A stretch of 64,000 nt of DNA, taken from positions 10,052 through 74,051 of the forward strand of contig JANPCR010000182.1 of NCBI GenBank assembly GCA_031431035.1, written 5' to 3'. Below the pieces are notes generated by a model that worked only from the letters and a program-made list of their open reading frames with translations, was not told the DNA's origin and made no database searches. A program made the position numbers and the translations under genes. Below, piece after piece: positions 35,084 through 43,788 of the stretch. Within the stretch, counting starts at the first letter, position 1. Each line of letters starts with the position of its first letter. The stretch comes from JANYCG01 sp031431035 (GTDB lineage Bacteria; Pseudomonadota; Gammaproteobacteria; Burkholderiales; Burkholderiaceae_C).

Positions 35084-36319
35084 TTACGCAGGACGCTTCA
35101 TTTGGCAGCTCGTCGGTGTGCTGGCCACATAAGGGTCCATTTGCTTGATCGGGACGAAGGTATAGCCCGTGTTTTCCACGCTGTAAGGGCTTTTTTTGTC
35201 CACTTTTTGCCATTTGGTGACAAACATCGACTGTTGCAATTGGTGGTCTGACTTGCGCATTTGAACTTCACCAGCGAAGCTCTTGATGCTCAAGCCTTCC
35301 ATGGCCTTGGCCACTTTGACTGCATTGGTCGACTTGGCACTGGCCATGGCCGCGCCCAGCAGGTTGATACCGTTCAGGGTGGCGAAGGTGTAGTAGTCGT
35401 CGTTGAACTTTTTCTTGAATTCCGCGCCCATTGCGCCTAAATCACCTGTGTGGTTGGAGTGGCCATAGGCAATCACATACACCTCGCTGTCGCCACCCGC
35501 CGCCAAGGCGGTTGGGGTGCCGGTGACGCCCGCGTAGTAGGTGTACATCGGCAGTTTCAGGCCAGCGTCGTTCAGGGCTTTGACCAGCAAGGTCAGGTCC
35601 GCGCCCCAGTTGCCGGTGACGATGGTGTCAGCGCCAGATTGCTTGATTTTGGCAACGTAAGGGGCAAAGTCTTTGACCTGACCAATAGGGTGAAGGTCTT
35701 CACCCACAATCTTCACGTCAGGGCGCTTGTTGGAAATGCCTTCTTTGAAGTAACGGGCAACTTGCTGTCCGTGAGAATAATTTTGGTTGAGCAAGTACAC
35801 GTTTTTGACCTTGGGCTGGTCTTTCATGAACGTCGTCAGCGCTTCCATCTTCATGGTGGTGTCTGCGTCCAGACGGAAATGCCAGTAATCGCACTTTTCG
35901 TTAGTCAAAGCGGGATCCACGGCCGCATAGTTCAAAAATACGACCTCTTTGCCTGGGTTGCGTTCGTTGTGCTTTGCGACCGCATCAGACAGCGCCAAGG
36001 CTGCGCCCGAACCATTGCCTTGAGTGATGTAACGAAAGCCCTGGTCGACAGCGGCTTTGAGCGTGTTCAAGCTCTCTTGCGGCGAGCCTTTGTTATCAAA
36101 ACCCGTGACTTCAAACTTGACGCCCGCTGGGTTTTTGGCGCCGCTGAAGCGCTCTGCCACAAACTGCCAGCTTTTGAGCTGGTTTTGGCCCACATTGGCA
36201 AACGGGCCAGACAGCGGGTCGATGAAGGCAATTTTGACCGTCTCGCCGGATTGGGCGTGAGCAAAACCGGCACAGGCCAAAGTGGCTGAGACGGCAATTA
36301 ATTTGGCAGCAAACTTCAT
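35084..36319 (-). CDS. Periplasmic substrate-binding protein of the Liv-type transporter
   Basis: A 411-residue periplasmic binding protein of the LivJ/LivK family. Signal peptide at residues 1-22 (MKFAAKLIAVSATLACAGFA, cleaved after AHA). The first lobe starts VKIAFIDPLSGPFANVGQN, where canonical proteins have GPxTG-like binding loops. YITQGNGSGAALALSDAV and NWGADLTLLVKALNDAG are typical. Because the genes on both sides are for acyl-CoA metabolism, the ligand may be a carboxylate, for example an aromatic or fatty acid, rather than leucine; this is inference. ATG 36319 with AGGACT upstream. Confidence 0.9.
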   Translation of the reverse strand: MKFAAKLIAVSATLACAGFAHAQSGETVKIAFIDPLSGPFANVGQNQLKSWQFVAERFSGAKNPAGVKFEVTGFDNKGSPQESLNTLKAAVDQGFRYITQGNGSGAALALSDAVAKHNERNPGKEVVFLNYAAVDPALTNEKCDYWHFRLDADTTMKMEALTTFMKDQPKVKNVYLLNQNYSHGQQVARYFKEGISNKRPDVKIVGEDLHPIGQVKDFAPYVAKIKQSGADTIVTGNWGADLTLLVKALNDAGLKLPMYTYYAGVTGTPTALAAGGDSEVYVIAYGHSNHTGDLGAMGAEFKKKFNDDYYTFATLNGINLLGAAMASAKSTNAVKVAKAMEGLSIKSFAGEVQMRKSDHQLQQSMFVTKWQKVDKKSPYSVENTGYTFVPIKQMDPYVASTPTSCQMKRPA

Positions 36320-36490
36320 GTCATGAGTCCTAAGGAAAAAGTAAGTGGGAGAAAAAGTGAGAGAGTAGGCGAAGAACTGCGCAAGCCTAACGGAACTTGT
36401 GCAGTGCAACAACAGGGCTTGCCCTAGCCGCTATCACCCAAGTGACTTGCGGACTGACTGCGCTGCCCACTCGCTGTCATTGGGCGCGAC

Positions 36491-38122
36491 TCAAACACCA
36501 GGTAGTTTGTAATCCTTCAAGGACTCACGCAGCTTCATTTTTTGCATTTTCCCTGTGGCGCCTAAGGGAATGGCATCGACAAACACCACGTCGTCGGGGA
36601 TTTGAAACTTGGCCGTTTTGCCTTCGAAAAATTGCAGTATTTCAGCGCGCGACACCTCAGCCCCTGGCTTTTTAACGACCGCAATGATGGGGCGCTCGTC
36701 CCACTTGGGGTGCTTCATGCCAATGCAGGCGGCCATGGCCACAGCGGGGTGCGCCATGGCAATGTTTTCAACATCGATGGAGCTGATCCACTCGCCACCC
36801 GACTTGATCACGTCTTTGCTTCGGTCGGTGATCTGCAAATAGCCATCTTCGTCAATCGTGCCGACGTCACCCGTCGGGAACCAACCGCCTGCCACCAGGG
36901 GCGAGCCGCCCTCTTGCTTGAAGTATTGATCGATGATCCACGGCCCTTTGACCAGCAAATCGCCAGAGGTTTTGCCGTCCCACGGCAGTTCGGTGCCATC
37001 GGGGTCGACGATTTTCATGTCCACGCCAAAGACCGCCCTGCCCTGTTTCAGCCGAACTTTCATTTTGTCGGCGGCGTCCATTGGCAAATGCTTGTTTTTG
37101 AGCGTGCACACCGTGCCTAGCGGCGACATTTCGGTCATGCCCCAGGCGTGCAACACTTCAACACCATAGTCGTCGTTGAACGCAGAAATCATGGCCGGTG
37201 GGCACGCCGAGCCGCCAATCACCGTGCGTTTCAGGGTTGAAAAGCGCAAACCGCCCGCCTGCATGTGGCCCAGCATCATTTGCCAAACTGTCGGCACACC
37301 AGCCGCAAAGCTGACTTTTTCGCCTTCAATCAATTCAAAAATCGACTTGCCGTCCATCGCAGGGCCTGGGAACACCAGTTTGGCCCCGGTCATGGCTGCT
37401 GAATACGGCAGACCCCAGGCGTTGACGTGAAACATCGGCACGACCGGCAAAATGCAGTCGCGTGCGCTCATGCTCAAGGCGTCTGGTAACGCCCCAGCCA
37501 AGGCGTGCAGCATGGTGGAGCGGTGGCTGTACAGCGCAGCTTTGGGGTTGCCCGTGGTGCCGCTGGTGTAGCACATGCTGGACGCCGAATTTTCATCAAA
37601 GGTGGGCCAGGTGTAGGTAGCAGGCTGTTTGCCCATCCAGGCTTCGTAACTCATCAAGCCGGGTATGCCGGTGTCAGCAGGCAGTTTGTCGGCATCGCAC
37701 AGCGCAATGTAGTGTTTGATGGTGGTGCAGCGGCTGAAAATGGCTTTGACAATTGGCAAAAAGCTCATGTCAAAACACAGCACCGAGTCTTCGGCGTGGT
37801 TGGCAATCCACACCACTTGGTCGGGGTGCAAACGCGGGTTCAGGGTGTGCAACACACGGCCCGAGCCGCTCACGCCAAAGTAAAGCTCCAAGTGGCGGTA
37901 GCCGTTCCAGGCCAAGGTGGCGACCCGGCTGCCAAATTGCAATTGCATGGCGTCCAGCGCATTGGCCACCTGACGCGAGCGCGAGGCGACTTGTCTGTAG
38001 GTGTAGCGATGAATATCGCCCTCAACCCGGCGCGAGACGATTTCGCCCTCGCCGTGGTGGCGATCTGCGTGCTCGATCAAACTTGAGATGAGTAACTGTT
38101 GACTCTGCATTAACCCCAGCAT
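36491..38122 (-). CDS. AMP-forming acyl-CoA ligase
   Basis: A 543-residue ANL-superfamily enzyme that activates a carboxylic acid to its CoA thioester with ATP. Motifs: P-loop YTSGTTGNPKAALYSHRST (residues about 178-196), the AMP-site LHAWGMTEMSPLG, GDVGTIDEDGYLQITDRSKD with the hinge Asp, and the C-terminal Lys in ATGKMQKMKLRE. The length fits medium- or long-chain fatty acyl ligases and the DmdB group. The start at ATG 38122 is decided by an AGGAG six bases upstream. It is the first gene of the minus-strand catabolic run and diverges from selO, with about 80 bp between starts. Confidence 0.91.
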   Translation of the reverse strand: MLGLMQSQQLLISSLIEHADRHHGEGEIVSRRVEGDIHRYTYRQVASRSRQVANALDAMQLQFGSRVATLAWNGYRHLELYFGVSGSGRVLHTLNPRLHPDQVVWIANHAEDSVLCFDMSFLPIVKAIFSRCTTIKHYIALCDADKLPADTGIPGLMSYEAWMGKQPATYTWPTFDENSASSMCYTSGTTGNPKAALYSHRSTMLHALAGALPDALSMSARDCILPVVPMFHVNAWGLPYSAAMTGAKLVFPGPAMDGKSIFELIEGEKVSFAAGVPTVWQMMLGHMQAGGLRFSTLKRTVIGGSACPPAMISAFNDDYGVEVLHAWGMTEMSPLGTVCTLKNKHLPMDAADKMKVRLKQGRAVFGVDMKIVDPDGTELPWDGKTSGDLLVKGPWIIDQYFKQEGGSPLVAGGWFPTGDVGTIDEDGYLQITDRSKDVIKSGGEWISSIDVENIAMAHPAVAMAACIGMKHPKWDERPIIAVVKKPGAEVSRAEILQFFEGKTAKFQIPDDVVFVDAIPLGATGKMQKMKLRESLKDYKLPGV

Positions 38123-38203
38123 CGGTAAGCTCCTGTTGATTTGGTTGGCCGCAAGAATACCGCAGACCGCGCCAGTCGCAAGAATTTGCGGGACAATCTT
38201 TTG

Positions 38204-39859
38204 ATGACCAATGCCCTTCTCGACCCGCATTCAAGCCCCCTTTCAGTTATTGCCGATAACCAAGCGCCGACCCCATCGGTCGCCAATGCCGCAGGCGCAA
38301 GCGTCTTGGCGGTCGATCCGCTTTACGACATTGGCCTGCCGTGGATCAATGAATTCGCCAAGCTCGGCCCGCCGTTCACCACCGAACTGTCGCCAGAACC
38401 CCTGCCCGCGCCTTACTGGGTGGGGCAAAGCCGCCAAGTCGCACATTGGCTGGGGCTGGACGCCGTGCACCTTCAATCGCCGCAGTTGCTGAATGCCCTG
38501 AGTGGCAATGCCCAATTGGCCGGGTCGCGCCCTTTGGCCAGCGTTTACAGCGGCCACCAGTTTGGCCAGTGGGCTGGGCAACTGGGCGATGGGCGTGCCA
38601 TTTTGCTGGGCGAAGTGGCGCATTCTGACGACGCCAGTTCGACCGCTGGGTTTGAAACCCAGCTCAATGGCGAGGGATTAGAGATCCAGCTCAAAGGCGC
38701 TGGGCGCACGCCGTATTCGCGCATGGGCGATGGGCGGGCGGTGCTGCGATCCAGCATTCGCGAGTTTTTGTGCAGTGAAGCCATGCACGGGCTGGGCATT
38801 GCCACCTCGCGGGCGCTGTGCATCACCGGGTCCGACGCGCGGGTGCTGCGTGAAGAGCTTGAAACCGCCGCCGTCGTGACCCGCATTGCGCCCAGTTTCA
38901 TCCGGTTTGGACATTTTGAGCATTTCTCGCACAGCGATCAGCACGATCAGCTGAAAGTTTTGGCCGATTACGTGATCGAGCGCTATTACCCTGAGTGCAT
39001 GGCGACTGATAAATTCAACGCCAACCCCTACGCGGCTTTCCTCGAAAAAGTGAGCGAAAGAACCGCCCGCACCCTGGCGCTGTGGCAGTCCGTCGGCTTT
39101 TGCCATGGCGTGATGAACACCGACAACATGAGCATTCTGGGTTTGACGATTGACTATGGCCCGTTTCAGTTTTTAGACGCCTATGTGCCCAGCCACATTT
39201 GCAACCACAGCGACACGGGTGGCCGCTATGCCTTCAACAAACAGCCCAATATTGCCTATTGGAATTTGTACGCGTTGGGCCAAGCCTTGCTGCCTTTGAT
39301 TGGCGAACAGGAGCTCGCGATTGCCGCGCTGGAGTCGTACAAAACGGTCTTTCCCCAAGCGTTTGAAGCCCAAATGCGCGCCAAACTGGGCTTGCCCGAT
39401 GTGCAAAACGGCGACCGCGAGCTAATTGAATCCACCCTGAAACTCCTGGCCAAAGACGCTGTGGATTACACGATTTTTTGGCGGCGGCTGTCAAATTTTG
39501 TGAGCAGTACCGCAGGCCAATCCGGGGCGTTGGGTGCAATTGACCCCATCGACCCAGTTCGCGACCTGTTTTTGAACCGGGCTGATTTTGATGGGTGGCT
39601 GCAAACCTATTCAGCCCGCCTTGCCGACCTGAACCGGGCTGATGTAGCCGCGCTGATGCTCAAATCCAACCCGAAATTCGTTTTGCGCAACCATTTGGGC
39701 GAGCAGGCCATTCGAGCTGCCAAAACCAAAGATTTCAGCAATTTAGCCACCTTGCAAAAGCTGCTGGAGTCACCGTTTGATGAACACCCCGGTTTTGAAG
39801 CCTTCGCCGACTTTCCGCCGGATTGGGCGTCGGGGATTGAAATCAGCTGCTCGTCTTGA
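38204..39859 (+). CDS. selO: Protein adenylyltransferase SelO (YdiU)
   Basis: A 551-residue pseudokinase-fold enzyme that transfers AMP to Ser, Thr or Tyr of proteins under oxidative stress. Blocks: YSGHQFGQWAGQLGDGRAIL (residues about 100-119), LKGAGRTPYSRMGDGRAVLR, SSIREFLCSEAMHGLGI, and GVMNTDNMSILGLTIDYGPF, with the metal-binding Asn and Asp. The bacterial form lacks selenocysteine. ATG 38204 gives the family-like N-terminus after a 40-residue variable stretch. It diverges from the acyl-CoA ligase and is followed after 22 bp by a dispersed repeat (copy 4) that could act as its terminator. It sits among other redox-repair genes (msrA, msrB). Confidence 0.94.
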   Translation: MTNALLDPHSSPLSVIADNQAPTPSVANAAGASVLAVDPLYDIGLPWINEFAKLGPPFTTELSPEPLPAPYWVGQSRQVAHWLGLDAVHLQSPQLLNALSGNAQLAGSRPLASVYSGHQFGQWAGQLGDGRAILLGEVAHSDDASSTAGFETQLNGEGLEIQLKGAGRTPYSRMGDGRAVLRSSIREFLCSEAMHGLGIATSRALCITGSDARVLREELETAAVVTRIAPSFIRFGHFEHFSHSDQHDQLKVLADYVIERYYPECMATDKFNANPYAAFLEKVSERTARTLALWQSVGFCHGVMNTDNMSILGLTIDYGPFQFLDAYVPSHICNHSDTGGRYAFNKQPNIAYWNLYALGQALLPLIGEQELAIAALESYKTVFPQAFEAQMRAKLGLPDVQNGDRELIESTLKLLAKDAVDYTIFWRRLSNFVSSTAGQSGALGAIDPIDPVRDLFLNRADFDGWLQTYSARLADLNRADVAALMLKSNPKFVLRNHLGEQAIRAAKTKDFSNLATLQKLLESPFDEHPGFEAFADFPPDWASGIEISCSS

Positions 39860-39881
39860 GGGCTTTTGTCAAAAACCACTT

Positions 39882-40002
39882 AAATTTACTACAATTGTGG
39901 TAAATTTGGGTCAAAATCGGCATTTTTTTCAAATATATGAACAAAAAGTGCCTCTAGCTCTCTGATTTATTCAATAGTTTGCTATTATTTTAATAGTAAA
40001 TT
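39882..40002 (+). repeat. Modular palindrome repeat, copy 4 (type P3)
   Basis: Palindrome with half-site AAATTTACCACAA (here with one mismatch, 39882-39907), linker ending in ATGAACAAAAA, core CTCTAGCTCTC at 39952-39962, TTTGCTAT at 39978-39985, and a mutated second arm ATAGTAAA at 39993-40000. It begins 22 bp after the selO stop, palindrome end first. Confidence 0.9.
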
Positions 40003-40035
40003 GCAGCGAAGCAACCTGAAATTTGACCCGCCCAT

Positions 40036-40620
40036 TCACAAATTCGCCGCCAATTTGACCACCAACGTCTCGTCCAGCGGGTCAAATTCAAACAGCGCCG
40101 CCTGTTGCGAATTGGCAGCCTCAAAGCCCAGCTTGGTCAACAAGCCCATTGACCTGACATTGCGAGTTTTCAGCGCCGCCACAAAAGTGTGAACGCCGTA
40201 GCTTTCCACCAGCTCGAGTAGCATCAAGCCAACGGCGGCATAGCCCAATCCTTGACGCCAAAAGCGGCTGGAAAACTCGTAAGCCACATAAGCCGCGCCC
40301 GATTGCAAAACCGTCGATTGCACGTAGCCGGTCAATTCGCCCTTGACGCCTTCCTTCATGTCGCCCATCGCGTCGCCTTTCACCTCGCGGCTCAATTCGA
40401 CATTCGGCAAGCGAACCACCCAGTTCAGCCACTGCTCGGTGCCATCGGGCGACCAACGACTCTCTCTGCGCCGCAAACCCGCCTCCAGCAGCTCAAGAGA
40501 CGGTGGCGGCACGCCTTCAAACTCGTAAATGGCAGGGTCGCACATCACGACAAACATCTCTGGCGCGTGGGCCGCCACCTGGGGTTCTAGCGTGCAACGG
40601 GGCGATTGCAGGGTTTTCAT
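40036..40620 (-). CDS. GNAT family N-acetyltransferase
   Basis: A 194-residue acetyltransferase of the RimJ/RimL-like group. After MKTLQSPRCTLEPQVAAHAP come VRLPNVELSREV, the beta-4 segment AYVAYEFSSRFWRQGLGYAA with the acetyl-CoA loop (RQGLGYAA in place of RGxGxA), and NVRSMGLLTKLGFEAANSQQ (Asn and the family LGF). The ATG at 40620 overlaps the stop of the LysE-like gene (ATGA), which fixes this start; the longer frame to 40803 would run through that gene. Substrate unknown. Confidence 0.85.
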   Translation of the reverse strand: MKTLQSPRCTLEPQVAAHAPEMFVVMCDPAIYEFEGVPPPSLELLEAGLRRRESRWSPDGTEQWLNWVVRLPNVELSREVKGDAMGDMKEGVKGELTGYVQSTVLQSGAAYVAYEFSSRFWRQGLGYAAVGLMLLELVESYGVHTFVAALKTRNVRSMGLLTKLGFEAANSQQAALFEFDPLDETLVVKLAANL

Positions 40621-41255
40621 GCGTCTGAGCTTGCCCAGCCTTCGCGCCGCGCCAAGGCCAGGTAGCCACCCAAGCCGATCAGGGTGACGCCAGACACCCG
40701 CGTCAGCAGGCGGGCGCGGGTGGCGCGAACTGTTTCTGATTGCAGCAGGCGACCGGCTGCAAACACTGCCAGCACATCCACTGCCGTGTTGAGGAACACG
40801 CAAAAGCTGCCCATGGCGAGAAGCTGGGGAATCAGCGGCAGGGACGGGGACGTGAACTGCGGCAAAAATGCAAGAAAGAACAGCGCTGTTTTGACATTCA
40901 AAGCTTCTACGACGATGCCTTCCCAGAGGGCGCGGCGGGGGCCTTGCGAGGCGACCTGGATGGAATTCCCAGCCTGCTTTTGGCTCAACAACATGCGAAA
41001 CCCGAGATACAGCAGGTAGGCAGCACCCACGTATTTCACCAAATTGAACGCCATGGCAGACTGCGCGATCAGCAGCGACAAGCCCAAAACCGCTGCAAGC
41101 ACATGCAGCATGCCGCCCACCGCTGTGCCCAGGCAGGACGCCAGCCCCTCGTTGCGGCCACCTGCGACTGTTCGGGCAATGACATAGGCGATGCCCGGCC
41201 CCGGTGTGACGGCCAAAACAACTGACGCAATGAGAAATGTGATGAAAGGTGTCAT
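40617..41255 (-). CDS. LysE/RhtB-family amino acid exporter
   Basis: A 212-residue inner-membrane protein with about six helices. The family hallmark VTPGPGIAYVIARTVAGGRN is at residues 17-36, followed by CLGTAVGGMLHVLAAVLGLS. Exports an amino acid or homoserine-lactone-like compound; the actual substrate cannot be predicted. ATG 41255. Its stop overlaps the GNAT start, so the two genes form an operon and may act on the same compound (acetylation and export); that link is inference. Confidence 0.88.
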   Translation of the reverse strand: MTPFITFLIASVVLAVTPGPGIAYVIARTVAGGRNEGLASCLGTAVGGMLHVLAAVLGLSLLIAQSAMAFNLVKYVGAAYLLYLGFRMLLSQKQAGNSIQVASQGPRRALWEGIVVEALNVKTALFFLAFLPQFTSPSLPLIPQLLAMGSFCVFLNTAVDVLAVFAAGRLLQSETVRATRARLLTRVSGVTLIGLGGYLALARREGWASSDA

Positions 41256-41419
41256 GGTTTTTAGATAGGGCCGACGCTTAAATTGAACCCGGCTTCGCCA
41301 GTTTGGGTCTCAGTTGAGCGCTAATGGCCTGCTATTGGCCTGAAAGTTGCCTCGCGATTGGCAATTCTGCACCATCGCCAGCCGATTTCAAGGACTTCAA
41401 AACCTGAGAAAATACGCCC

Positions 41420-41833
41420 ATGACCTACAAAATTGAAAAAACTGATGCCGAGTGGAAGGCCTTGCTCACGGCCAAGGGCGCTGAGCCACTGGCATTTGAC
41501 GTGACGCGGCATGAATTGACCGAACGAGCGTTCAGCGGGCGGCTGGCGGACATCAAGGCGGCAGGAACCTACCAGTGCATCTGTTGCTCAAAGCCGCTGT
41601 TTGATGCGTCGTCCAAATTTGATTCAGGAACCGGCTGGCCGAGCTATTTTCAGCCCATCAAGCCGGACGCCATAGGCACCAAAGTAGACGGCATGCTGTG
41701 GATGAAGCGCACCGAGGTGCACTGCGCAGACTGCGGTGCGCATCTAGGCCACGTGTTTGAAGACGGCCCTGCGCCCACCGGCTTGCGCTATTGCATGAAT
41801 TCGGCGTCGCTTGAATTCAAAGCAGAAGTATGA
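41420..41833 (+). CDS. msrB: Peptide methionine (R)-S-oxide reductase
   Basis: A 137-residue enzyme reducing the R epimer of protein methionine sulfoxide. Zinc-binding pairs CICC (near residue 51) and CADC (near 99) are present; SGTGWPSYFQPI and the catalytic Cys in LRYCMNSASLEF are intact. There is no signal peptide, so it acts in the cytoplasm, unlike the membrane-anchored MsrA at 3.8 kb. ATG 41420. It is followed by a hairpin with a T-run inside a GC-rich repeat, then yciB. Confidence 0.95.
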   Translation: MTYKIEKTDAEWKALLTAKGAEPLAFDVTRHELTERAFSGRLADIKAAGTYQCICCSKPLFDASSKFDSGTGWPSYFQPIKPDAIGTKVDGMLWMKRTEVHCADCGAHLGHVFEDGPAPTGLRYCMNSASLEFKAEV

Positions 41834-41887
41834 CCCCCACGCTTGTCGCTTCGCGTACTGCGCTGCCCCCCGAGGGGGCCGCTTTTT
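41834..41887 (+). terminator. Rho-independent terminator within a GC-rich repeat, after msrB
   Basis: Hairpin GCCCCC (41865-41870), loop CGA, GGGGGC (41874-41879), then CGC and five T. The preceding CCCCCACGCTTGTCGCTTCG is shared with repeats at 22.8 and 31.8 kb, so this terminator is a copy of a dispersed element. Confidence 0.75.
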
Positions 41888-41896
41888 AGCTAAATT

Positions 41897-42439
41897 ATGA
41901 AAATACTGATCGACTTTCTTCCCATTTTGCTGTTTGTCGGCGCGTACAAGCTGTACGACATTTACATGGCGACGGGCGTGTTGATGGCAGCAACCGTGGT
42001 GCAAATGTGCGTGATTTACGCGATTGACCGCAAGTTGACGGTCATGCACAAGATCACGCTGGCCATGATTTTGGGCTTTGGCTCACTCACCCTGGTGCTG
42101 CAAAACGAGCAATTCATCAAATGGAAGCCCACGGTGTTGTACGCGGCCATGGCAATCGGTTTGGGCATTGCGCTGTGGTCGGCCAAAAAGAACTTTTTGA
42201 AGCTGATGCTGGGCAGCCAGTTGGAACTGCCAGACGCCGTGTGGATGCGCCTGAACCTGGTCTGGATCGCTTACTGCGTCTTCATGTCGGCGCTGAATGG
42301 CTACGTGGCGGCTTACTTTTCGACCGAAGCCTGGGTTAACTTCAAACTGTGGGGCTATGTGTTTCCGCTGGCGTTCATCATTGGGCAAGGGCTGTACATT
42401 GCGCCGCATTTGAAGCCTGAAGAAGAAACCAAAGCCTGA
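41897..42439 (+). CDS. yciB: Inner-membrane septation protein YciB
   Basis: A 180-residue polytopic inner-membrane protein of the IspZ/YciB family, linked to cell division and envelope integrity. It opens MKILIDFLPILLFVGAYKLY, typical of the family, and has about five helices; GFGSLTLVLQNEQFIKWKPT and LNLVWIAYCVFMSALNGYVA are conserved. ATG 41897. The genes yciB, bolA and the parvulin follow one another on the plus strand, an order common in Burkholderiales. Confidence 0.93.
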   Translation: MKILIDFLPILLFVGAYKLYDIYMATGVLMAATVVQMCVIYAIDRKLTVMHKITLAMILGFGSLTLVLQNEQFIKWKPTVLYAAMAIGLGIALWSAKKNFLKLMLGSQLELPDAVWMRLNLVWIAYCVFMSALNGYVAAYFSTEAWVNFKLWGYVFPLAFIIGQGLYIAPHLKPEEETKA

Positions 42440-42467
42440 ACAACGCCCCTTCCTACTTGTACCTGGC

Positions 42468-42515
42468 CCCTTGCCCGCTCCCTTGCCCGCTCCCTTACCC
42501 GCTCCCTTACCCGCT
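42468..42515 (+). repeat. 12-bp tandem repeat, four units, before bolA
   Basis: Four consecutive units of CCCTTRCCCGCT (42468-42479, 42480-42491, 42492-42503, 42504-42515); R is G in the first two and A in the last two. The array ends two bases before the bolA start, so it takes the place of the ribosome binding site. Confidence 0.92.
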
Positions 42516-42517
42516 CC

Positions 42518-42811
42518 ATGTTCACTGAAACCCAATCCAACCCCATCAGCCATTCCGCGACCCTGCTGGACGCCCAATTGCGCCAAACCCTGCAACCCAC
42601 CCAGTTGCAGGTGATAGACGAAAGCGCCGACCACGCGGGCCACGTGGGGGCCAATGGCACGGGCTTTGGCACCCATTTCAGGGTAAAAATCGCCTCGCCA
42701 TTGTTTCAGGGCAAGTCTCGCGTGGCCTGCCATCGGCTTGTGTATGATTCGCTGCAAGTTTTTATCGATCAGGGCGTTCACGCCATTGCCATCGAAACTT
42801 TGCGCGGCTAA
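42518..42811 (+). CDS. BolA family protein
   Basis: A 97-residue BolA-fold protein; family members partner with monothiol glutaredoxins in iron-sulfur trafficking. Features: LRQTLQPTQLQVIDESADHA (residues about 21-40), GTHFRVKIASPLFQGKSRVA, CHRLVYDSL, and GVHAIAIETL at the end. The His-rich ADHAGH loop is typical. The ATG at 42518 directly follows four copies of a 12-bp repeat, and no purine-rich ribosome binding site is seen, so translation may be weak or coupled to yciB, 78 bp upstream. Confidence 0.9.
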   Translation: MFTETQSNPISHSATLLDAQLRQTLQPTQLQVIDESADHAGHVGANGTGFGTHFRVKIASPLFQGKSRVACHRLVYDSLQVFIDQGVHAIAIETLRG

Positions 42812-42900
42812 AAGCGTCAAAGGGACGGGCCAAAGGGACTCCAAGCCCTTGCCGTCGCGCATTTCCATCAACTTTTTTGTGACACTTTAGGAATTTTCGA

Positions 42901-43686
42901 ATGAAAAAACAAATCATCGCCTCTTTGGCAAGTGCCGCCTTTTTGTGCGCACTGGCACCCTTGGCGTTGGCTCAAAACGTGGCCATTGTGAACGGCAAAG
43001 CCGTGCCCAAAGCCCGTTTGGACGCGCTGGCAGGCCAAATGGCCAAGGCGGGCCGCCCCGTGCCGCCCGAGCAGCAAGCCCAACTGCGTGATGAAGTCAT
43101 CGCGCGGGAAGTGTTTTTGCAAGAAGCGCAATTGCGCGGCCTGGATTCAAGCGACGACTTCAAGGTACAGGTTGAACTGGCGCGTCAGTCGATTTTGATT
43201 CGGGAGCTGTTTGCCGATTACGCCCTGAAGAACCCCATCACCGATGCTGACCTGAAGGCCGAGTACGACAAATTTGCGGCAGCCAATGGCGGCCAAGAGT
43301 ACAAGGCCAAACACATTTTGGTTGAAAAAGAAGACGAAGCCAAAGCCATCATTGCGCAGCTGAAAAAAGGCGGCAAGTTTGATGAAATCGCCAAAAAATC
43401 GTCGAAAGACCCAGGCTCTGGCGCCAAAGGTGGCGAGTTGGATTGGGCGTCTGCCGGCAGCTATGTGAAAGAGTTCTCTGAGGCGATGGTCGGGCTGCAA
43501 AAAGGCAAAACCACTGAAACCCCGGTGAAATCTCAGTTCGGTTACCACATCATTCGCCTGGAAGACACGCGCGTGGCGCAGTTGCCCAAGTTTGAAGAAG
43601 TGAAGCCGCAAATCGCTCAGCAAATGGGTCAGCAAAAACTTGCCAAGTACCAGGAAGAACTGCGTGCCAAGGCGAAGATTGAGTGA
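42901..43686 (+). CDS. Periplasmic parvulin-type peptidyl-prolyl isomerase
   Basis: A 261-residue exported foldase. Signal peptide at residues 1-24 (ends PLALAQ). The N-terminal SurA/PrsA-like helical region (about 25-130) has VIAREVFLQEAQLRGLDSSD. The rotamase domain (about 140-230) is complete: YKAKHILVEKEDEAKAII, FDEIAKKSSKDPGSGAKGGE, and VKSQFGYHIIRLEDTR. It probably assists folding of outer-membrane or periplasmic proteins. ATG 42901 has AGGAAT upstream. A strong terminator follows at 43752. Confidence 0.93.
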   Translation: MKKQIIASLASAAFLCALAPLALAQNVAIVNGKAVPKARLDALAGQMAKAGRPVPPEQQAQLRDEVIAREVFLQEAQLRGLDSSDDFKVQVELARQSILIRELFADYALKNPITDADLKAEYDKFAAANGGQEYKAKHILVEKEDEAKAIIAQLKKGGKFDEIAKKSSKDPGSGAKGGELDWASAGSYVKEFSEAMVGLQKGKTTETPVKSQFGYHIIRLEDTRVAQLPKFEEVKPQIAQQMGQQKLAKYQEELRAKAKIE

Positions 43687-43751
43687 GTTTGAGACTTGCT
43701 TGATTTGATTTGAATTAAGCTGATCGCAAAGCCAGCCCAGCTTCAAATCCC

Positions 43752-43786
43752 AAAAGGCCCGAATTCGTTGAGAATTCGGGCCTTTT
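43752..43786 (+). terminator. Rho-independent terminator after the parvulin gene
   Basis: Stem GGCCCGAATTC (43756-43766), loop GTTGA, GAATTCGGGCC (43772-43782), followed by TTTT, preceded by AAAA. Perfect 11-bp stem. Confidence 0.93.
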
Positions 43787-43788
43787 CA

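Noticed and set aside
23921..38122. DMSP demethylation pathway (DmdB, DmdC)
   Set aside because: The ligase and dehydrogenase resemble these groups, but DmdA and DmdD are absent and the neighbours indicate general beta-oxidation.
42468..42515. CRISPR-like tandem array
   Set aside because: Units are 12 bp and directly adjacent with no spacers; simple tandem repeat.
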